Assembly (NCBI GenBank): GCA_013297875.1
Contig: JAAFIW010000018.1
Coordinates: 27,609-91,608, forward strand
Direction of reading: 5' to 3'
DNA length: 64,000 nucleotides
From: Comamonadaceae bacterium
GTDB taxonomy: Bacteria; Pseudomonadota; Gammaproteobacteria; Burkholderiales; Burkholderiaceae_C
This document shows, piece by piece, positions 8,893 to 17,226 of the stretch. The notes under the pieces were generated by a model. The model made no database searches and was not told where the DNA came from. It worked only from the letters and a program-made list of their open reading frames with translations. A program made the translations under genes and the position numbers. Position 1 is the first letter of the stretch. Each line of letters begins with the position of its first letter.

Positions 8893-9831
8893 TCACGCCA
8901 GCCCATACGTTTTGCGATACATCTCGCGCAGGTGCTCGCCCGCGCTGCACGCCGCGTAGCGCGCCACCCGCCCAGGCGGAATGCAACTCGCAATGGGCTC
9001 CACCCGCGTTTCATAGTCGGGGCTGTAAAAAAACGGAATCGAGTAGCGCGGCAGGCCGCCGCTGTGCAGGTTGCGCACGCGGTGGGGGTTGGAGTGGTAC
9101 AGGTCATTCGTCCAGCGCGGAATCATGTCGCCCAGGTTCACCACCAGGGTGCCGGCCATCGGCGTGGCTGCCACCCAGGTGCCGTCGGGCATGCAGACTT
9201 CCAGGCCGCCGTGCGCATCTTGGGCCAGCAGGGTCATTGCGCCCCAGTCGGTGTGGGTGCCTGCGCCAAAGGTGTCGGCGCTGGCATCGGGCGGCTGCGG
9301 TGGGTAGCGCAGCAGGCGCAAGGTCACCATCGGGTCGCCTGCGGTGGCCTTGAAAAAGTCTTCTGGCAGCTGTAGCGACAGCGCCAGCAACTGCATCAGG
9401 CGCTGCACCAGCGCCAGCATGGCCGCGATGTAGGCCTCGCACTGCGCGGCCATTTCGGGTAGTTGCTCGGGCCAATGGTTGGCGCCGTAAGACTGGTAGC
9501 CTTTTTGCACATAGGGGTGCTGGTCGTCGCTGTACAGGCCGCAATAAAAGCTCTCTTTCAAGTCCGGCTTGGCGGCAGCGTCCAGCGTTTGCTCGCCCAG
9601 GCCTTCGTAGCCGCGCATCGCGCGCGAGTGACGCAACGAGATGCGGTCTTTGTCGGCCTGGGGCAGATCGAAAAAGCGCTGGGTCATCGCCATTTGCGCA
9701 TCAATCAGCGGCTGCGCCACACCGTGGTGCGACACATAAAAAAAGCCCGAGGCCATCGCCGCTTCGCGCATCTGCGCCGCGACGCGGGCACTGTCCGCGC
9801 GCAAGTCAATCACCGGGATTTTCAGGGCCAT
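8893..9831 (-). CDS. Isopenicillin N synthase-like 2-oxoglutarate/Fe(II) oxygenase
   Basis: The 312-residue protein starts KIPVIDLRADS and GFFYVSHHGV, the DIOX_N signature. Its double-stranded beta-helix core holds the iron ligands HTDWG and HRVRN, with RYSIPFFYSPDY providing the Arg that normally binds 2-oxoglutarate. These soluble enzymes oxidise small molecules such as amino acids, hormones or nucleobases. The substrate is not known; position next to an NMT1-like binding protein and the purine operon suggests a nitrogen heterocycle, which is inference only. The ATG at 9831 is preferred over an upstream TTG. Confidence 0.9.
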   Translation of the reverse strand: MALKIPVIDLRADSARVAAQMREAAMASGFFYVSHHGVAQPLIDAQMAMTQRFFDLPQADKDRISLRHSRAMRGYEGLGEQTLDAAAKPDLKESFYCGLYSDDQHPYVQKGYQSYGANHWPEQLPEMAAQCEAYIAAMLALVQRLMQLLALSLQLPEDFFKATAGDPMVTLRLLRYPPQPPDASADTFGAGTHTDWGAMTLLAQDAHGGLEVCMPDGTWVAATPMAGTLVVNLGDMIPRWTNDLYHSNPHRVRNLHSGGLPRYSIPFFYSPDYETRVEPIASCIPPGRVARYAACSAGEHLREMYRKTYGLA

Positions 9832-9907
9832 TTCCAAGCCTTTTAGGGCTTATGTGCAGTACCAGAGGGCTCAAGCCGCTACATAAGCAGTAGCAAAAAA
9901 TGCAATC

Positions 9908-10936
9908 TCAAGCCTTCAACCGCCGATCGGCCGCCGACGGCAAAAACTTGTCGGTGAACACATCCGCCGCCGTCAGCGGTGTTTTCAAGCCAAAGGCCAG
10001 CACCGTTTCATCCAGCGTGGCTTGCACCCGTGCGGGGGTGGCCGCGCCCCAGCCGTTGGCGCGGGTTTCGGCCGTTCTCATCGTGCCGTCTACGATGAGT
10101 TTCAAACGCTCAAACTCCAGCTCTTCATTGGCCAGCGGCTCGCGGGCCTTCACGGCGGCGGCGCCCGCCTTGGGGTCGGCCATCGCGTCTACCCAGCCGC
10201 GGGTGGTGGCCCGCACAAAGGCGCGCATCGCGTCGGGCGACTCTTGCACGCTCTTGGGGTTGGCCACCAGGCCGTTGCCATAGGCATTCATGCCCAGCTC
10301 GGAGTAGCGAAACACCGTCAGCATTTCAGGCCCCATGCCGCGGGCTTTCAAATTCAGCAGGCCGGTGAAGAAAAAGTAAGCCGCGCCGTCAAAGTCGCCC
10401 TTCACAAACCGGGTGTCGCCAATATCAGGTGCCACGTTTTCCCATTTCACGCCGCTGGCATCGAACCCTTGGGCTTTGGCAAAAGCTGGGAACAGCTTGC
10501 GCGAGGCGTTGAACGGCTGACCCAGCAAGGTTTTGCCCGCCAGATCGGCCGGTTTTTTAATCGGGCCGTCTTTGCGCACCATCACCGAATTGGGGTTCAG
10601 GTCGTATTGAATGCCCACGGCGGTGAGTTTGGCCGTCGGGTTGGCCGTGTTGAACTCGATCATGGTCGACAAGTCGGCCGAGGCCGCGTCATACGCGCCA
10701 CCGGCCACCAGGCTGATGGCGGCCGCCGAGCCATTGCCCGTGTCAATCGTGATGTCCAGCCCCGCGTCTTTGTAATAGCCGCGCTGCTGCGCCAGCAGAA
10801 AACCAGCACCCGAGGCTTCAATTCGCCAGCCCAGGTTGAATTTGAATTTTTGCAGGCCTTGCGCGCGCAAGGCGGGGCTTGCGACAGCCAGTGCGCAGGC
10901 GCTGCCTGCCGCTTGAATGAGTGAACGACGTTTCAT
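9908..10936 (-). CDS. NMT1/THI5-like ABC transporter substrate-binding protein
   Basis: The 342-residue periplasmic protein has an N-terminal signal (MKRRSLIQAAGSACALAVASPALRAQ, positions 1-26). The mature part, with KFNLGWRIEASGAGFLLAQQ, GYYKDAGLDITIDTGNGSAA and the KTLLGQPFNASRKLF loop, fits NMT1/SsuA-like proteins that bind pyrimidine, taurine or ureide-like ligands. The start at 10936 has GGAG seven bases upstream and the signal peptide follows directly. It is clearly paralogous to the binding protein at 17227-18258, but its permease and ATPase (15615-17224) are 4.7 kb away, beyond an accessory island, suggesting that the island split an older cluster. Confidence 0.9.
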   Translation of the reverse strand: MKRRSLIQAAGSACALAVASPALRAQGLQKFKFNLGWRIEASGAGFLLAQQRGYYKDAGLDITIDTGNGSAAAISLVAGGAYDAASADLSTMIEFNTANPTAKLTAVGIQYDLNPNSVMVRKDGPIKKPADLAGKTLLGQPFNASRKLFPAFAKAQGFDASGVKWENVAPDIGDTRFVKGDFDGAAYFFFTGLLNLKARGMGPEMLTVFRYSELGMNAYGNGLVANPKSVQESPDAMRAFVRATTRGWVDAMADPKAGAAAVKAREPLANEELEFERLKLIVDGTMRTAETRANGWGAATPARVQATLDETVLAFGLKTPLTAADVFTDKFLPSAADRRLKA

Positions 10937-11010
10937 GGCGACTCCAAAAGGGGTTGAGACGCCTGTGGCTAAGCAGGTTTCGTACCAAATCAAGGCACGT
11001 GAGTACTACG

Positions 11011-11070
11011 TTATTGATAGCTGCTTGAGCAATGAATGCATGGGCTGGAGGCTGATTTGGCTTGAAAACA
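11011..11070 (+). repeat. AGCTGCTTGAGCA dispersed repeat, intergenic
   Basis: TTATTGATAGCTGCTTGAGC is followed by GGGCTGGAGGC and TTTGGCTTGAAAA, one of the more complete copies. It lies about 75 bases upstream of the binding-protein gene at 9908-10936. Confidence 0.85.
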
Positions 11071-11183
11071 CGAGAGTGATTGCGCACCAAGGCGTTTCGT
11101 CGGCACTGTCTTGGTTCCGTCTCCCGCTTGCGGGAGGGCTCGTCCAACACCGGCTCAGACCATTGCCTTCTCATATCCACGAG

Positions 11184-11425
11184 CTAGCCCGCATATTTCA
11201 CCGGGGCCGCCGTTTTGAAGCGTTTTCATTAGGAAAGTCTGCGTTTTCCTAAAATCCAAATTGGATTCCATCACAACGGCTTAAGCGTGCCGCATCGTTT
11301 TGGCGGGCGCCTGAGCGCACAAGCCTCCTCCCCAATAGCCAGTGCTATTGGGTCGTCACCTTGCGCACCCATGCATCCCGCTAAAACGCGCGGCCCACGC
11401 TGCCCCGATGAAATATGCGGGCTAG
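11184..11425. mobile_element. 234-bp MITE with 20-bp terminal inverted repeats, CTAG duplication (copy 1)
   Basis: The element (11188-11421) begins CCCGCATATTTCACCGGGGC and ends with the reverse complement of CCCGCATATTTCATCGGGGC, one mismatch in 20. CTAG flanks both ends (11184-11187 and 11422-11425), a 4-base target duplication. It encodes no transposase. A nearly identical 236-bp copy is at 46264-46507 and a lone end at 40500. Removing the element plus one CTAG restores a normal ending for the gene at 11381-12106. IS5-type elements make YTAR duplications, so mobilisation by an IS5-family transposase is a reasonable guess. Confidence 0.9.
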
Positions 11426-12106
11426 AACGATGCGTTCCGATGGGCTGAGCAGGTGCTGCGCTACCCCGATGGCAAACAGGGCGTGCTGCAGGCAGGTAGC
11501 TGCTTGTGACCACGGATGGCGAAAGGATTGCTCGTCGTTTTCTATGACAAAAGCTGCATCACCTGCGATCTCTCGTGCGCGCTGGGCGAGCTGCGCGTAC
11601 AGGACGGAGGGCGCTTGACCGACCGGCGACCCGGGTCGCTTGGCACCCATGGCGATGATGCCCGCATGGTTCTGCCCCACAAACGGCGATGCAGGGTCGG
11701 TGCTGGCAAGCCACCGATCCCACGCCGCGTTGTGCATGCGAGCAGCTTCGTCATCTTGCGACTCTGCGAGCGCGGCCACGGTCTCGGCCGTCAGTTGCGA
11801 AATCCGGTTCAAAAAATCAACAACGGCCTGGCCATTGTGTTGGAACAACATAGCCAGTGGAAGCTCTTGCAATACATCAACAGCAGTGGCACGCGTGTAG
11901 CCGGCGTATGACAGTGGCTGCTGCGCAGCGCTGTGCAGTACGCGGACTTTCCACAGTCGACCGGGCCACCTCGCCAGAACCGCCGACTCAGGTGTGTGGT
12001 CAACAACGATCCAAGGCGGCTCGTCCACCGCGCTTCCAATTTTCGCGCCGGAGGCAGCTACGGTCATGAGGCTGTCGCTGCCTTTGCCAACATAGACGAA
12101 GCCCAT
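11381..12106 (-). CDS. Unknown protein with C-terminus replaced by MITE sequence
   Basis: I do not recognise this 241-residue protein. It starts at an ATG preceded by AAGGTGAG. Features include GFVYVGKGSDSLMTV at the N-terminus and a helical second half rich in Ala, Gln and Glu. Its reading frame runs into the MITE, so the last residues (RIFHRGSVGRAF) come from the element. On paper excision the frame continues SERIVLARGYEKAMV and stops at 11155, so only about eight native residues were lost and the protein may still work. It follows the ATP-grasp gene (12151-12984) closely on the same strand and is probably cotranscribed with it. Confidence 0.75.
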   Translation of the reverse strand: MGFVYVGKGSDSLMTVAASGAKIGSAVDEPPWIVVDHTPESAVLARWPGRLWKVRVLHSAAQQPLSYAGYTRATAVDVLQELPLAMLFQHNGQAVVDFLNRISQLTAETVAALAESQDDEAARMHNAAWDRWLASTDPASPFVGQNHAGIIAMGAKRPGSPVGQAPSVLYAQLAQRAREIAGDAAFVIENDEQSFRHPWSQAATCLQHALFAIGVAQHLLSPSERIVLARIFHRGSVGRAF

Positions 12107-12150
12107 GATCTCACCTTGTGAACCGCTTGGCAGGTGGTCAGCCACGATGG

Positions 12151-12984
12151 CTAAGCCTCTCCGTCAGACTCAGGCACAACTTGCGCGAGCACTTGCTGCC
12201 AAAGTGCCTGGGGTGGAATGCCGACATAGCCGGACTCTTGCGCATCATTGCATTCGATCACGATCCAGCGGCCGGCTGCTGTTTTCGCGAAATCGATGAC
12301 CAGGAATGGAACCTTCAGGCGTATTGCTGCTTGCTGTGCGACCGCCAGGCCAACCTCTGCGTCGGGGCATTCGTAAGGCGCCACTTGATACCAGTAGCGC
12401 CCCCAGCCAACGCACGCCCCGTGCCACCAGAAGGACCTGTACTCGACGGAAGGCTGCACCTTGCCTGGCACGCTGCCCGCCACTGGGGCGAGCGGAACGA
12501 ACTCGCGAATGACAGGCTTTTGCCAATGAAGAATCGCGTCGTTGCGGTATTGCTGTGCGGCCCATTCGTAGTGGGATCGGTCTCGAATGATTGACAGATC
12601 GGGGTTGTGTTTGCTGGTTTGCCGTGACCCCTTCATGAACAGCGGCCAGCGGAAGCTGGACTCGATCTCTTCAGCGCTGGGCAGCGCATCAAAGACTTGC
12701 GTTCGAGGCGTGAACTCTTTCAGCAAGGGATACCAACTTTCCAGCTCGCTGGCGCGGGTGTGCTCGGCCGGTGAATTCACCAGCCGAAGCCCCATGGCCA
12801 GCTTGTCGTTGAACTCGGCCGCGTAGTCTGCGATGGGCCCTATTCGCAGCACACAGAGCTCTTCTCGTTCGATCCGGTACGGATGGTCGCAAGCAAAGTG
12901 CAAATCGAAATTGAAGTCATACGCCGATACACCAACCGCCTCGCTGAGGACGATGAATTTCCCTTCAATGCGCGCGAGGTTCAC
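12151..12984 (-). CDS. ATP-grasp domain protein (R2K/DUF4343-like peptide ligase)
   Basis: The 277-residue product resembles small ATP-grasp proteins of the R2K/DUF4343 group: FRWPLFMKGSRQTSKHNPDL in the nucleotide-binding part, VIREFVPLAP, VEYRSFWWHGACVGWGRYW and the metal-binding end FLVIDFAKTAAGRWIVIECND. ATP-grasp ligases join a carboxylate to an amine through an acyl phosphate. It starts at a GTG and lies 24 bases after the cyclotransferase gene, all on the minus strand. Established comparative work links such ligases to gamma-glutamyl cyclotransferase-like proteins in peptide-tagging or small-peptide pathways. The substrate here is unknown; fold assignment is fairly sure. Confidence 0.75.
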   Translation of the reverse strand: MNLARIEGKFIVLSEAVGVSAYDFNFDLHFACDHPYRIEREELCVLRIGPIADYAAEFNDKLAMGLRLVNSPAEHTRASELESWYPLLKEFTPRTQVFDALPSAEEIESSFRWPLFMKGSRQTSKHNPDLSIIRDRSHYEWAAQQYRNDAILHWQKPVIREFVPLAPVAGSVPGKVQPSVEYRSFWWHGACVGWGRYWYQVAPYECPDAEVGLAVAQQAAIRLKVPFLVIDFAKTAAGRWIVIECNDAQESGYVGIPPQALWQQVLAQVVPESDGEA

Positions 12985-13008
12985 CGGATTCGATGCCTGA
13001 CGTTCGCG

Positions 13009-13431
13009 TCAAGGCGAATTCAGGTAGCCGATGTTGTGCTCGGCGTTGAACTCAACCAAAGGCCCCGCATGCACATGCTCCCGCTGCACCCGCTCACTCG
13101 CCCCAAAGTAGACAAACGCCTGCAGAGGCAACGCGTTCTGCGCACCGACTTTCTGAACCTGAATCTCCACCCGGGCGTACCAACCCGCTTCGTCGATTTG
13201 CTCCAGTACATCCATGTCACGCAGCACCTGCGCATTGACCTGGAACACCTGGCCCAGCACGTGTTCGCCAGTCCCCGGCTGGTTGACGAGCCACGGAAGA
13301 AAGGGCTCGCCAATGATGTACAGCGGGTATTTCTGCACCGTGCGGAACGTGCCGGGTACGCGGTGGCCGGCGTTGATGCCGAAGTTCGCGAAGCCCTCTT
13401 TTAGGGTGCCGTAGACGAAGACGTGGGTCAT
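13009..13431 (-). CDS. Gamma-glutamylcyclotransferase (AIG2-like) family protein
   Basis: The 140-residue protein shows the family's opening VFVYGTLKEGFANFG, where the YGTL loop binds the gamma-glutamyl group, then PWLVNQPGTGEHVLGQVFQV and MDVLEQIDEAGWYARVEIQV with the expected acidic residue. Family members release 5-oxoproline from gamma-glutamyl amines or peptides. It is the first gene of a probable three-gene unit with the ATP-grasp ligase and the unknown protein at 11381-12106, which suggests a make-and-trim or tag-and-remove chemistry. Members exist alone in many genomes, so a general role is also possible. Confidence 0.85.
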   Translation of the reverse strand: MTHVFVYGTLKEGFANFGINAGHRVPGTFRTVQKYPLYIIGEPFLPWLVNQPGTGEHVLGQVFQVNAQVLRDMDVLEQIDEAGWYARVEIQVQKVGAQNALPLQAFVYFGASERVQREHVHAGPLVEFNAEHNIGYLNSP

Positions 13432-13545
13432 TGGGTTTGGCTCAGAAGGTATGCGGCTGCGGCGCGAGGGGTTGAAGGAACCATAGCCACGCTTTTACCG
13501 CTATGCAGAAGTCCTAAAGTGACTGTTACGTACAGGCTTTCAAAT

Positions 13546-14715
13546 TCATCTGGCAGAAGATCGTCTAGCGATTACTTGTCTATTGAGCGTCGCTGCAAGT
13601 TTGCAGCCGATTATTTTTGCCAACTCCACCGGTACAGCATTTCCAATTTGACGCATCGCTTCACCCCACGCACCTTTTATGACAAAACTATCTGGAAACG
13701 TTTGAATTCTCTTTGCCTCAAAGACAGTGAAGTAGCGAATGCTCCCATCTGCGTATCGGATCATATTTTCACCTCCGGGAACTCCGTGGCCACCGGCTTT
13801 AATTGTTTTTGAAGGCCAATCGTAGTCACTGCCGGTGTGTCCTGGGTAGCTACGCGCTCCAGATTTGAAAATATGATCAGGAATGCAGTGCGTCGAGCAC
13901 GGTGACGGAACATCTTTTAGAGTATCTCGTACGGTCTTCCACGGCAAAAGTGTAGGCTCAAAAAAACCATATTTTTCTTTCAGCTTGAAGACTTTCTCTT
14001 GAATGACGGGATCAGTAGACGAATATTCATTCAGAGGCCGAATGTCATGGCTTTTCCAATACTCTCCGGAAACATACATATCCCACAGCAGGCGGTCTTC
14101 GGAATGAGTGGCTTCTGGGAATGACCAGTCTTTCTCAAGGTCTGCGCGAACTCCGACAATGACAACCCTTTCGCGCGTCTGAGGAACTCCATAATCGGCC
14201 GCATTTAGAAGTTTGAATTGAACGTTGTATCGAACCCCTACGTATGGAAGTGTTTTAATCTTGCGAAGTTGAGCAAGATGTTCCTGCCAGCCCACTCTAG
14301 ATCCTACAGAAAACCCCGGGTAGGTTAAGCGCAGGATGATGTACTCGAAGTAATCTGAGAATGTCGGACGCAGCAAACCCTTAACGTTCTCAAATACGAA
14401 TGCTTGAGGTGTAAGTTTTTCGATAGCTCGAATTGCATAAGGAAACATATCTCTATTGTCTTGATGTGCTTTGTGTTTTCCTCCAAGGGAAAATGGCTGG
14501 CAAGGAGGCCCACCTGCGACGACATCGATATGCTCAAGATCACTTAGATCGAAGTCTTTAATATCCCCAAAAAAAATCTTGCTTGCCTCGAAATTCTCTG
14601 CCAATGACAAGCATGCGTGCTTGTTGAATTCGACGAATGCAGAGTGTTCAAAGCCGGATAACTCAAGACCTTTTGCGAGGCCTCCTGCGCCAGAGAAAAG
14701 TTCTAGTGTGCGCAT
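13546..14715 (-). CDS. DNA (cytosine-5) methyltransferase of a type II R-M system
   Basis: All main motifs of C5 methyltransferases are present in the 389 residues: LELFSGAGGLAKG (motif I, AdoMet binding), AGGPPCQPFSLGG (motif IV with the catalytic Cys), FENVKGLL (VI), QTRERVVIVGVR (VIII) and MRQIGNAVP (X). The target-recognition region is between VIII and X. Base composition is clearly more AT-rich than in neighbouring genes, a sign of horizontal transfer. It starts five bases after the restriction endonuclease gene, so the two are cotranscribed with the endonuclease first, the order described for Eco29kI. If that match holds, the target would be CCGCGG, but specificity cannot be read from the sequence alone. 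Confidence 0.95.
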   Translation of the reverse strand: MRTLELFSGAGGLAKGLELSGFEHSAFVEFNKHACLSLAENFEASKIFFGDIKDFDLSDLEHIDVVAGGPPCQPFSLGGKHKAHQDNRDMFPYAIRAIEKLTPQAFVFENVKGLLRPTFSDYFEYIILRLTYPGFSVGSRVGWQEHLAQLRKIKTLPYVGVRYNVQFKLLNAADYGVPQTRERVVIVGVRADLEKDWSFPEATHSEDRLLWDMYVSGEYWKSHDIRPLNEYSSTDPVIQEKVFKLKEKYGFFEPTLLPWKTVRDTLKDVPSPCSTHCIPDHIFKSGARSYPGHTGSDYDWPSKTIKAGGHGVPGGENMIRYADGSIRYFTVFEAKRIQTFPDSFVIKGAWGEAMRQIGNAVPVELAKIIGCKLAATLNRQVIARRSSAR

Positions 14716-14720
14716 TTTAT

Positions 14721-15359
14721 TTATCCAATCTTGGTGAGATGGCGTTCAATGTTGGAGAGAATAACCGCTTTGGTTTTTGGTGTGCCCTTGCATTTTTCTG
14801 CCCATGTGCGACCTTGGTGCAGTACGTCCCAGTCTGATTTGGCTTGCTCAAATCTTCCTTTGCCTGGAGTATGGTTTCCAAAACCGTCGACAGCTGTATT
14901 CCAAAGAGGTCTGTTTATTTTTATCAATGCGGCCTCTACGGTGCTGATCATGTCGGAACTCTCTTGTTCAAAAATAACAAATCGACAAGAGAAGTCTTTT
15001 AGCAACAAATCTGCACCAGCAGCAATGTTGCGGCTATGTTCCTTGAGGCGATTAACAAGCTCCTTCGATTGTGTACTTTTACTATCAGAAATACGTGCTT
15101 GCCTCCATCCCTTCGGTACAGCTTTGCCTACGTAAATTGGAAAACCATAGGATAGCCTATTCAATTCTGAGTATTTTTTGTAGAGCAAGTTACGGCCTGT
15201 GTAGTACAGGGCGTAGACGCCGGTGCCCACAAACGTCGCTGGCGGTGGGAGGGCATGGACTGGGGTACCATTAAAAAAGCGAACGGCGTCTTTGACAAGT
15301 TCAGCGAAAGCATCGTTTGTGTATACGTGTTCATTGCGGTCAAAAGCGGCAGACTTCAT
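14721..15359 (-). CDS. GIY-YIG restriction endonuclease, Eco29kI-like
   Basis: The product of 212 residues carries a GIY-YIG nuclease core: GVYALYYTGRNLLYKKY, then FPIYVGKAVPKGWRQAR with the conserved Tyr and Arg, and later VEAALIKINRPLWNTAVDG with the Glu and Asn. This arrangement matches the Eco29kI family of type II enzymes, which cut CCGCGG. The start at 15359 was chosen because the preceding in-frame extension (to 15494) is low in homology-like content and includes the tandem repeats. Like its partner methyltransferase it is AT-rich compared with its surroundings. No controller (C) protein gene is visible. Three 10-base repeats lie 60-95 bases upstream. Confidence 0.88.
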   Translation of the reverse strand: MKSAAFDRNEHVYTNDAFAELVKDAVRFFNGTPVHALPPPATFVGTGVYALYYTGRNLLYKKYSELNRLSYGFPIYVGKAVPKGWRQARISDSKSTQSKELVNRLKEHSRNIAAGADLLLKDFSCRFVIFEQESSDMISTVEAALIKINRPLWNTAVDGFGNHTPGKGRFEQAKSDWDVLHQGRTWAEKCKGTPKTKAVILSNIERHLTKIG

Positions 15360-15420
15360 GTGGGCTGATTGATATAGGTTGTGTTTGTCGATTTTCAAAC
15401 GCTGCGCGAAATAAGGCCAC

Positions 15421-15453
15421 CGGGGGCATAACCGGGCATAACCGGGCATAACC
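15421..15453. promoter_or_regulatory. Three tandem 10-bp repeats (ACCGGGCATA) upstream of the restriction gene
   Basis: Three head-to-tail copies with exact 10-base spacing, one helical turn, occupy 15421-15453. They lie upstream of the endonuclease start at 15359 in the region where a promoter is expected. Such phased repeats often bind a regulator, possibly the methyltransferase itself. The rest of the gap (15454-15614) shows nothing else. Confidence 0.45.
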
Positions 15454-15614
15454 CTAATATTCCGAGACAGCACCATGATCCCACAACATGGCACTTCTCG
15501 CCCTCACATCACAGAACCAAATCGCCTGAAACCCGCATGCAATCAGGCTTGGCGCAGGTAAGCTCTTCGATTTTGTGTTCGCAGAGTTCAAAAAGCGTAA
15601 CCCGACCCCACCCA

Positions 15615-16385
15615 TCACTCATTCTGCGACCCCCGATGCGCCCACCCCGTCGTGTGTTTCTCAACATAGCTAAACAGCTCATACATCACCATCGCCATCG
15701 CCCCCACCACCACCAGCCCGCTGAAGGCCAGGCCCATTTGCATGGCGGAGCCGGCGGAAATCAGCAGGTAGCCTATGCCTTCGTTGGCGGCGGTCATTTC
15801 TGACACGGTGGTGCCGACAAAGGCCAGGGTGATGGCGATTTTGAGGGAGCCGAAAAAGTAGGGCATGGAGCGGGGCAGGCCGACTTTCATCAGCACGTCC
15901 CAGCGCTTGGCGCCCAGCACGCGCAGCACGTCTTCCAGCTCGGGCTCCAGGGTGGCCAGGCCGGTGGCGATGTTGACCATGATGGGGAAAAACGAGATGA
16001 GAAAGGCCGTGAGAATGGCCGGGCCGATGCCGATGCCAAACCACACCACCAAAATAGGCACAAAGGCGGCTTTGGGCAGGGCGTTAAACGCGGTCATCAG
16101 CGGGTACACCGCTGCATAGGCCAGGCGCGAGCTGCCGATGATGAAGCCCAGCAGCACGCCCACCACAATGGCAATGCCAAAACCGGCCAGCGTGACCCAG
16201 AAGGTGCGCCAGGCGTGGCCGGCAATGACTTCTTTGAACTCCCAGGTTTGCGTGGCAATGCGCCAGGGGCTGGGGAAAATAAAGTCAGACACCTTGAACA
16301 CGGTGCACACGAATTGCCACAACGCAATCACCAGCACCAGCAAGACCCAGGGTGCCCAGAATTCGAGTTGTCTGCTGGTTTTCAT
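15615..16385 (-). CDS. ABC transporter permease (SsuC/TauC type)
   Basis: The 256-residue membrane protein has about six hydrophobic segments and the inner-membrane coupling loop EPELEDVLRVLGAKRWDVLMKVGLPRSMPY (read as the EAA motif, residues about 150-180). This is the binding-protein-dependent transport family used for sulfonates, nitrate, taurine and pyrimidines. It overlaps the ATPase gene upstream by four bases (ATGA), so the two are translationally coupled. The likely ligand-binding partner is the protein at 17227-18258. Confidence 0.93.
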   Translation of the reverse strand: MKTSRQLEFWAPWVLLVLVIALWQFVCTVFKVSDFIFPSPWRIATQTWEFKEVIAGHAWRTFWVTLAGFGIAIVVGVLLGFIIGSSRLAYAAVYPLMTAFNALPKAAFVPILVVWFGIGIGPAILTAFLISFFPIMVNIATGLATLEPELEDVLRVLGAKRWDVLMKVGLPRSMPYFFGSLKIAITLAFVGTTVSEMTAANEGIGYLLISAGSAMQMGLAFSGLVVVGAMAMVMYELFSYVEKHTTGWAHRGSQNE

Positions 16386-17224
16386 TTGATGGTTCCCACA
16401 GCCTTGCGGTGCGCGCCAATGTGCCCGCGCAGCTCGTGCACGATCTCGGTGAAGTGCGGTGTGTAGGTCACTTCCAGGTCGCGCGGGCGGGGCAGGTCAA
16501 TTTGCCGCTTGGTCACAAAGCGGCCGGGGCTGCTGCTCATGCAGTACACGGTGTCGGCCAGAAACACGCTTTCGCGCAGGTCGTGCGTGACCAGAATCAC
16601 GTTGAAGTTTTGCGCGGCATGCAGGTCGCGCAGCGCGCACCACAGCTCTTCGCGGGTGAAGGCGTCGAGCGCGCCAAAGGGCTCGTCGAGTAGCAGCATT
16701 TTGGGCTCGTGCACCAGGGCGCGGCAGATGCTGGCGCGCTGCTGCATGCCGCCGGATAGCTGCCAGGGAAACTTGTCTTCGTAGCCACCCAGGCCGACGG
16801 ACTGCAGGAGCTTGCGGGCGCGCTCTTCAAACTCTTTGCGCTTGCTTTTGAATTGGCTGCGGTAGGGCTCGACAATTTCCAGCGGCAGCAGCACGTTGTC
16901 GACCGTGGTCCGCCAGGGCAGCAAGGAGGGCGCTTGAAACGCCATGCCCGAGATTTTCAAAGGCCCGGTGACTGGTGCACCATCGATGTGAATCGTGCCC
17001 TTGCTGGGCATCTTCAAGCCCGTGGCCATCTTCATGAAGGTGGATTTGCCGCAGCCCGACGGGCCGACTATGGCGATGAACTCACCGCGCGCCACCTGCA
17101 GGCTGATGTCTTCCACCGCAAAGTGGTTTTGCGCCAGCAACTCGTCGTTGTAGGCCAGCCAGACGTTTTGAAAGTCTACAAATGGTGCATGGGCTGCACC
17201 AGCGTTGTGCGCAGCGGAAGTCAC
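16382..17224 (-). CDS. ABC transporter ATP-binding protein (SsuB/TauB type)
   Basis: In 280 residues the protein shows Walker A (GPSGCGKST), the Q loop (AFQAPSLLPWRT), the ABC signature (LSGGMQQRASICRAL), Walker B (MLLLDEPFGALD) and the H loop (VTHDLRES). It energises uptake with the permease encoded immediately downstream. It starts at a GTG two bases after the stop of the binding-protein gene, so the order is binding protein, ATPase, permease in one operon. Confidence 0.95.
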   Translation of the reverse strand: MTSAAHNAGAAHAPFVDFQNVWLAYNDELLAQNHFAVEDISLQVARGEFIAIVGPSGCGKSTFMKMATGLKMPSKGTIHIDGAPVTGPLKISGMAFQAPSLLPWRTTVDNVLLPLEIVEPYRSQFKSKRKEFEERARKLLQSVGLGGYEDKFPWQLSGGMQQRASICRALVHEPKMLLLDEPFGALDAFTREELWCALRDLHAAQNFNVILVTHDLRESVFLADTVYCMSSSPGRFVTKRQIDLPRPRDLEVTYTPHFTEIVHELRGHIGAHRKAVGTIK

Positions 17225-17226
17225 CG

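Noticed and set aside
11188..11421. Short open frames within the MITE
   Set aside because: They have no transposase motifs, and the element is too short to encode one.
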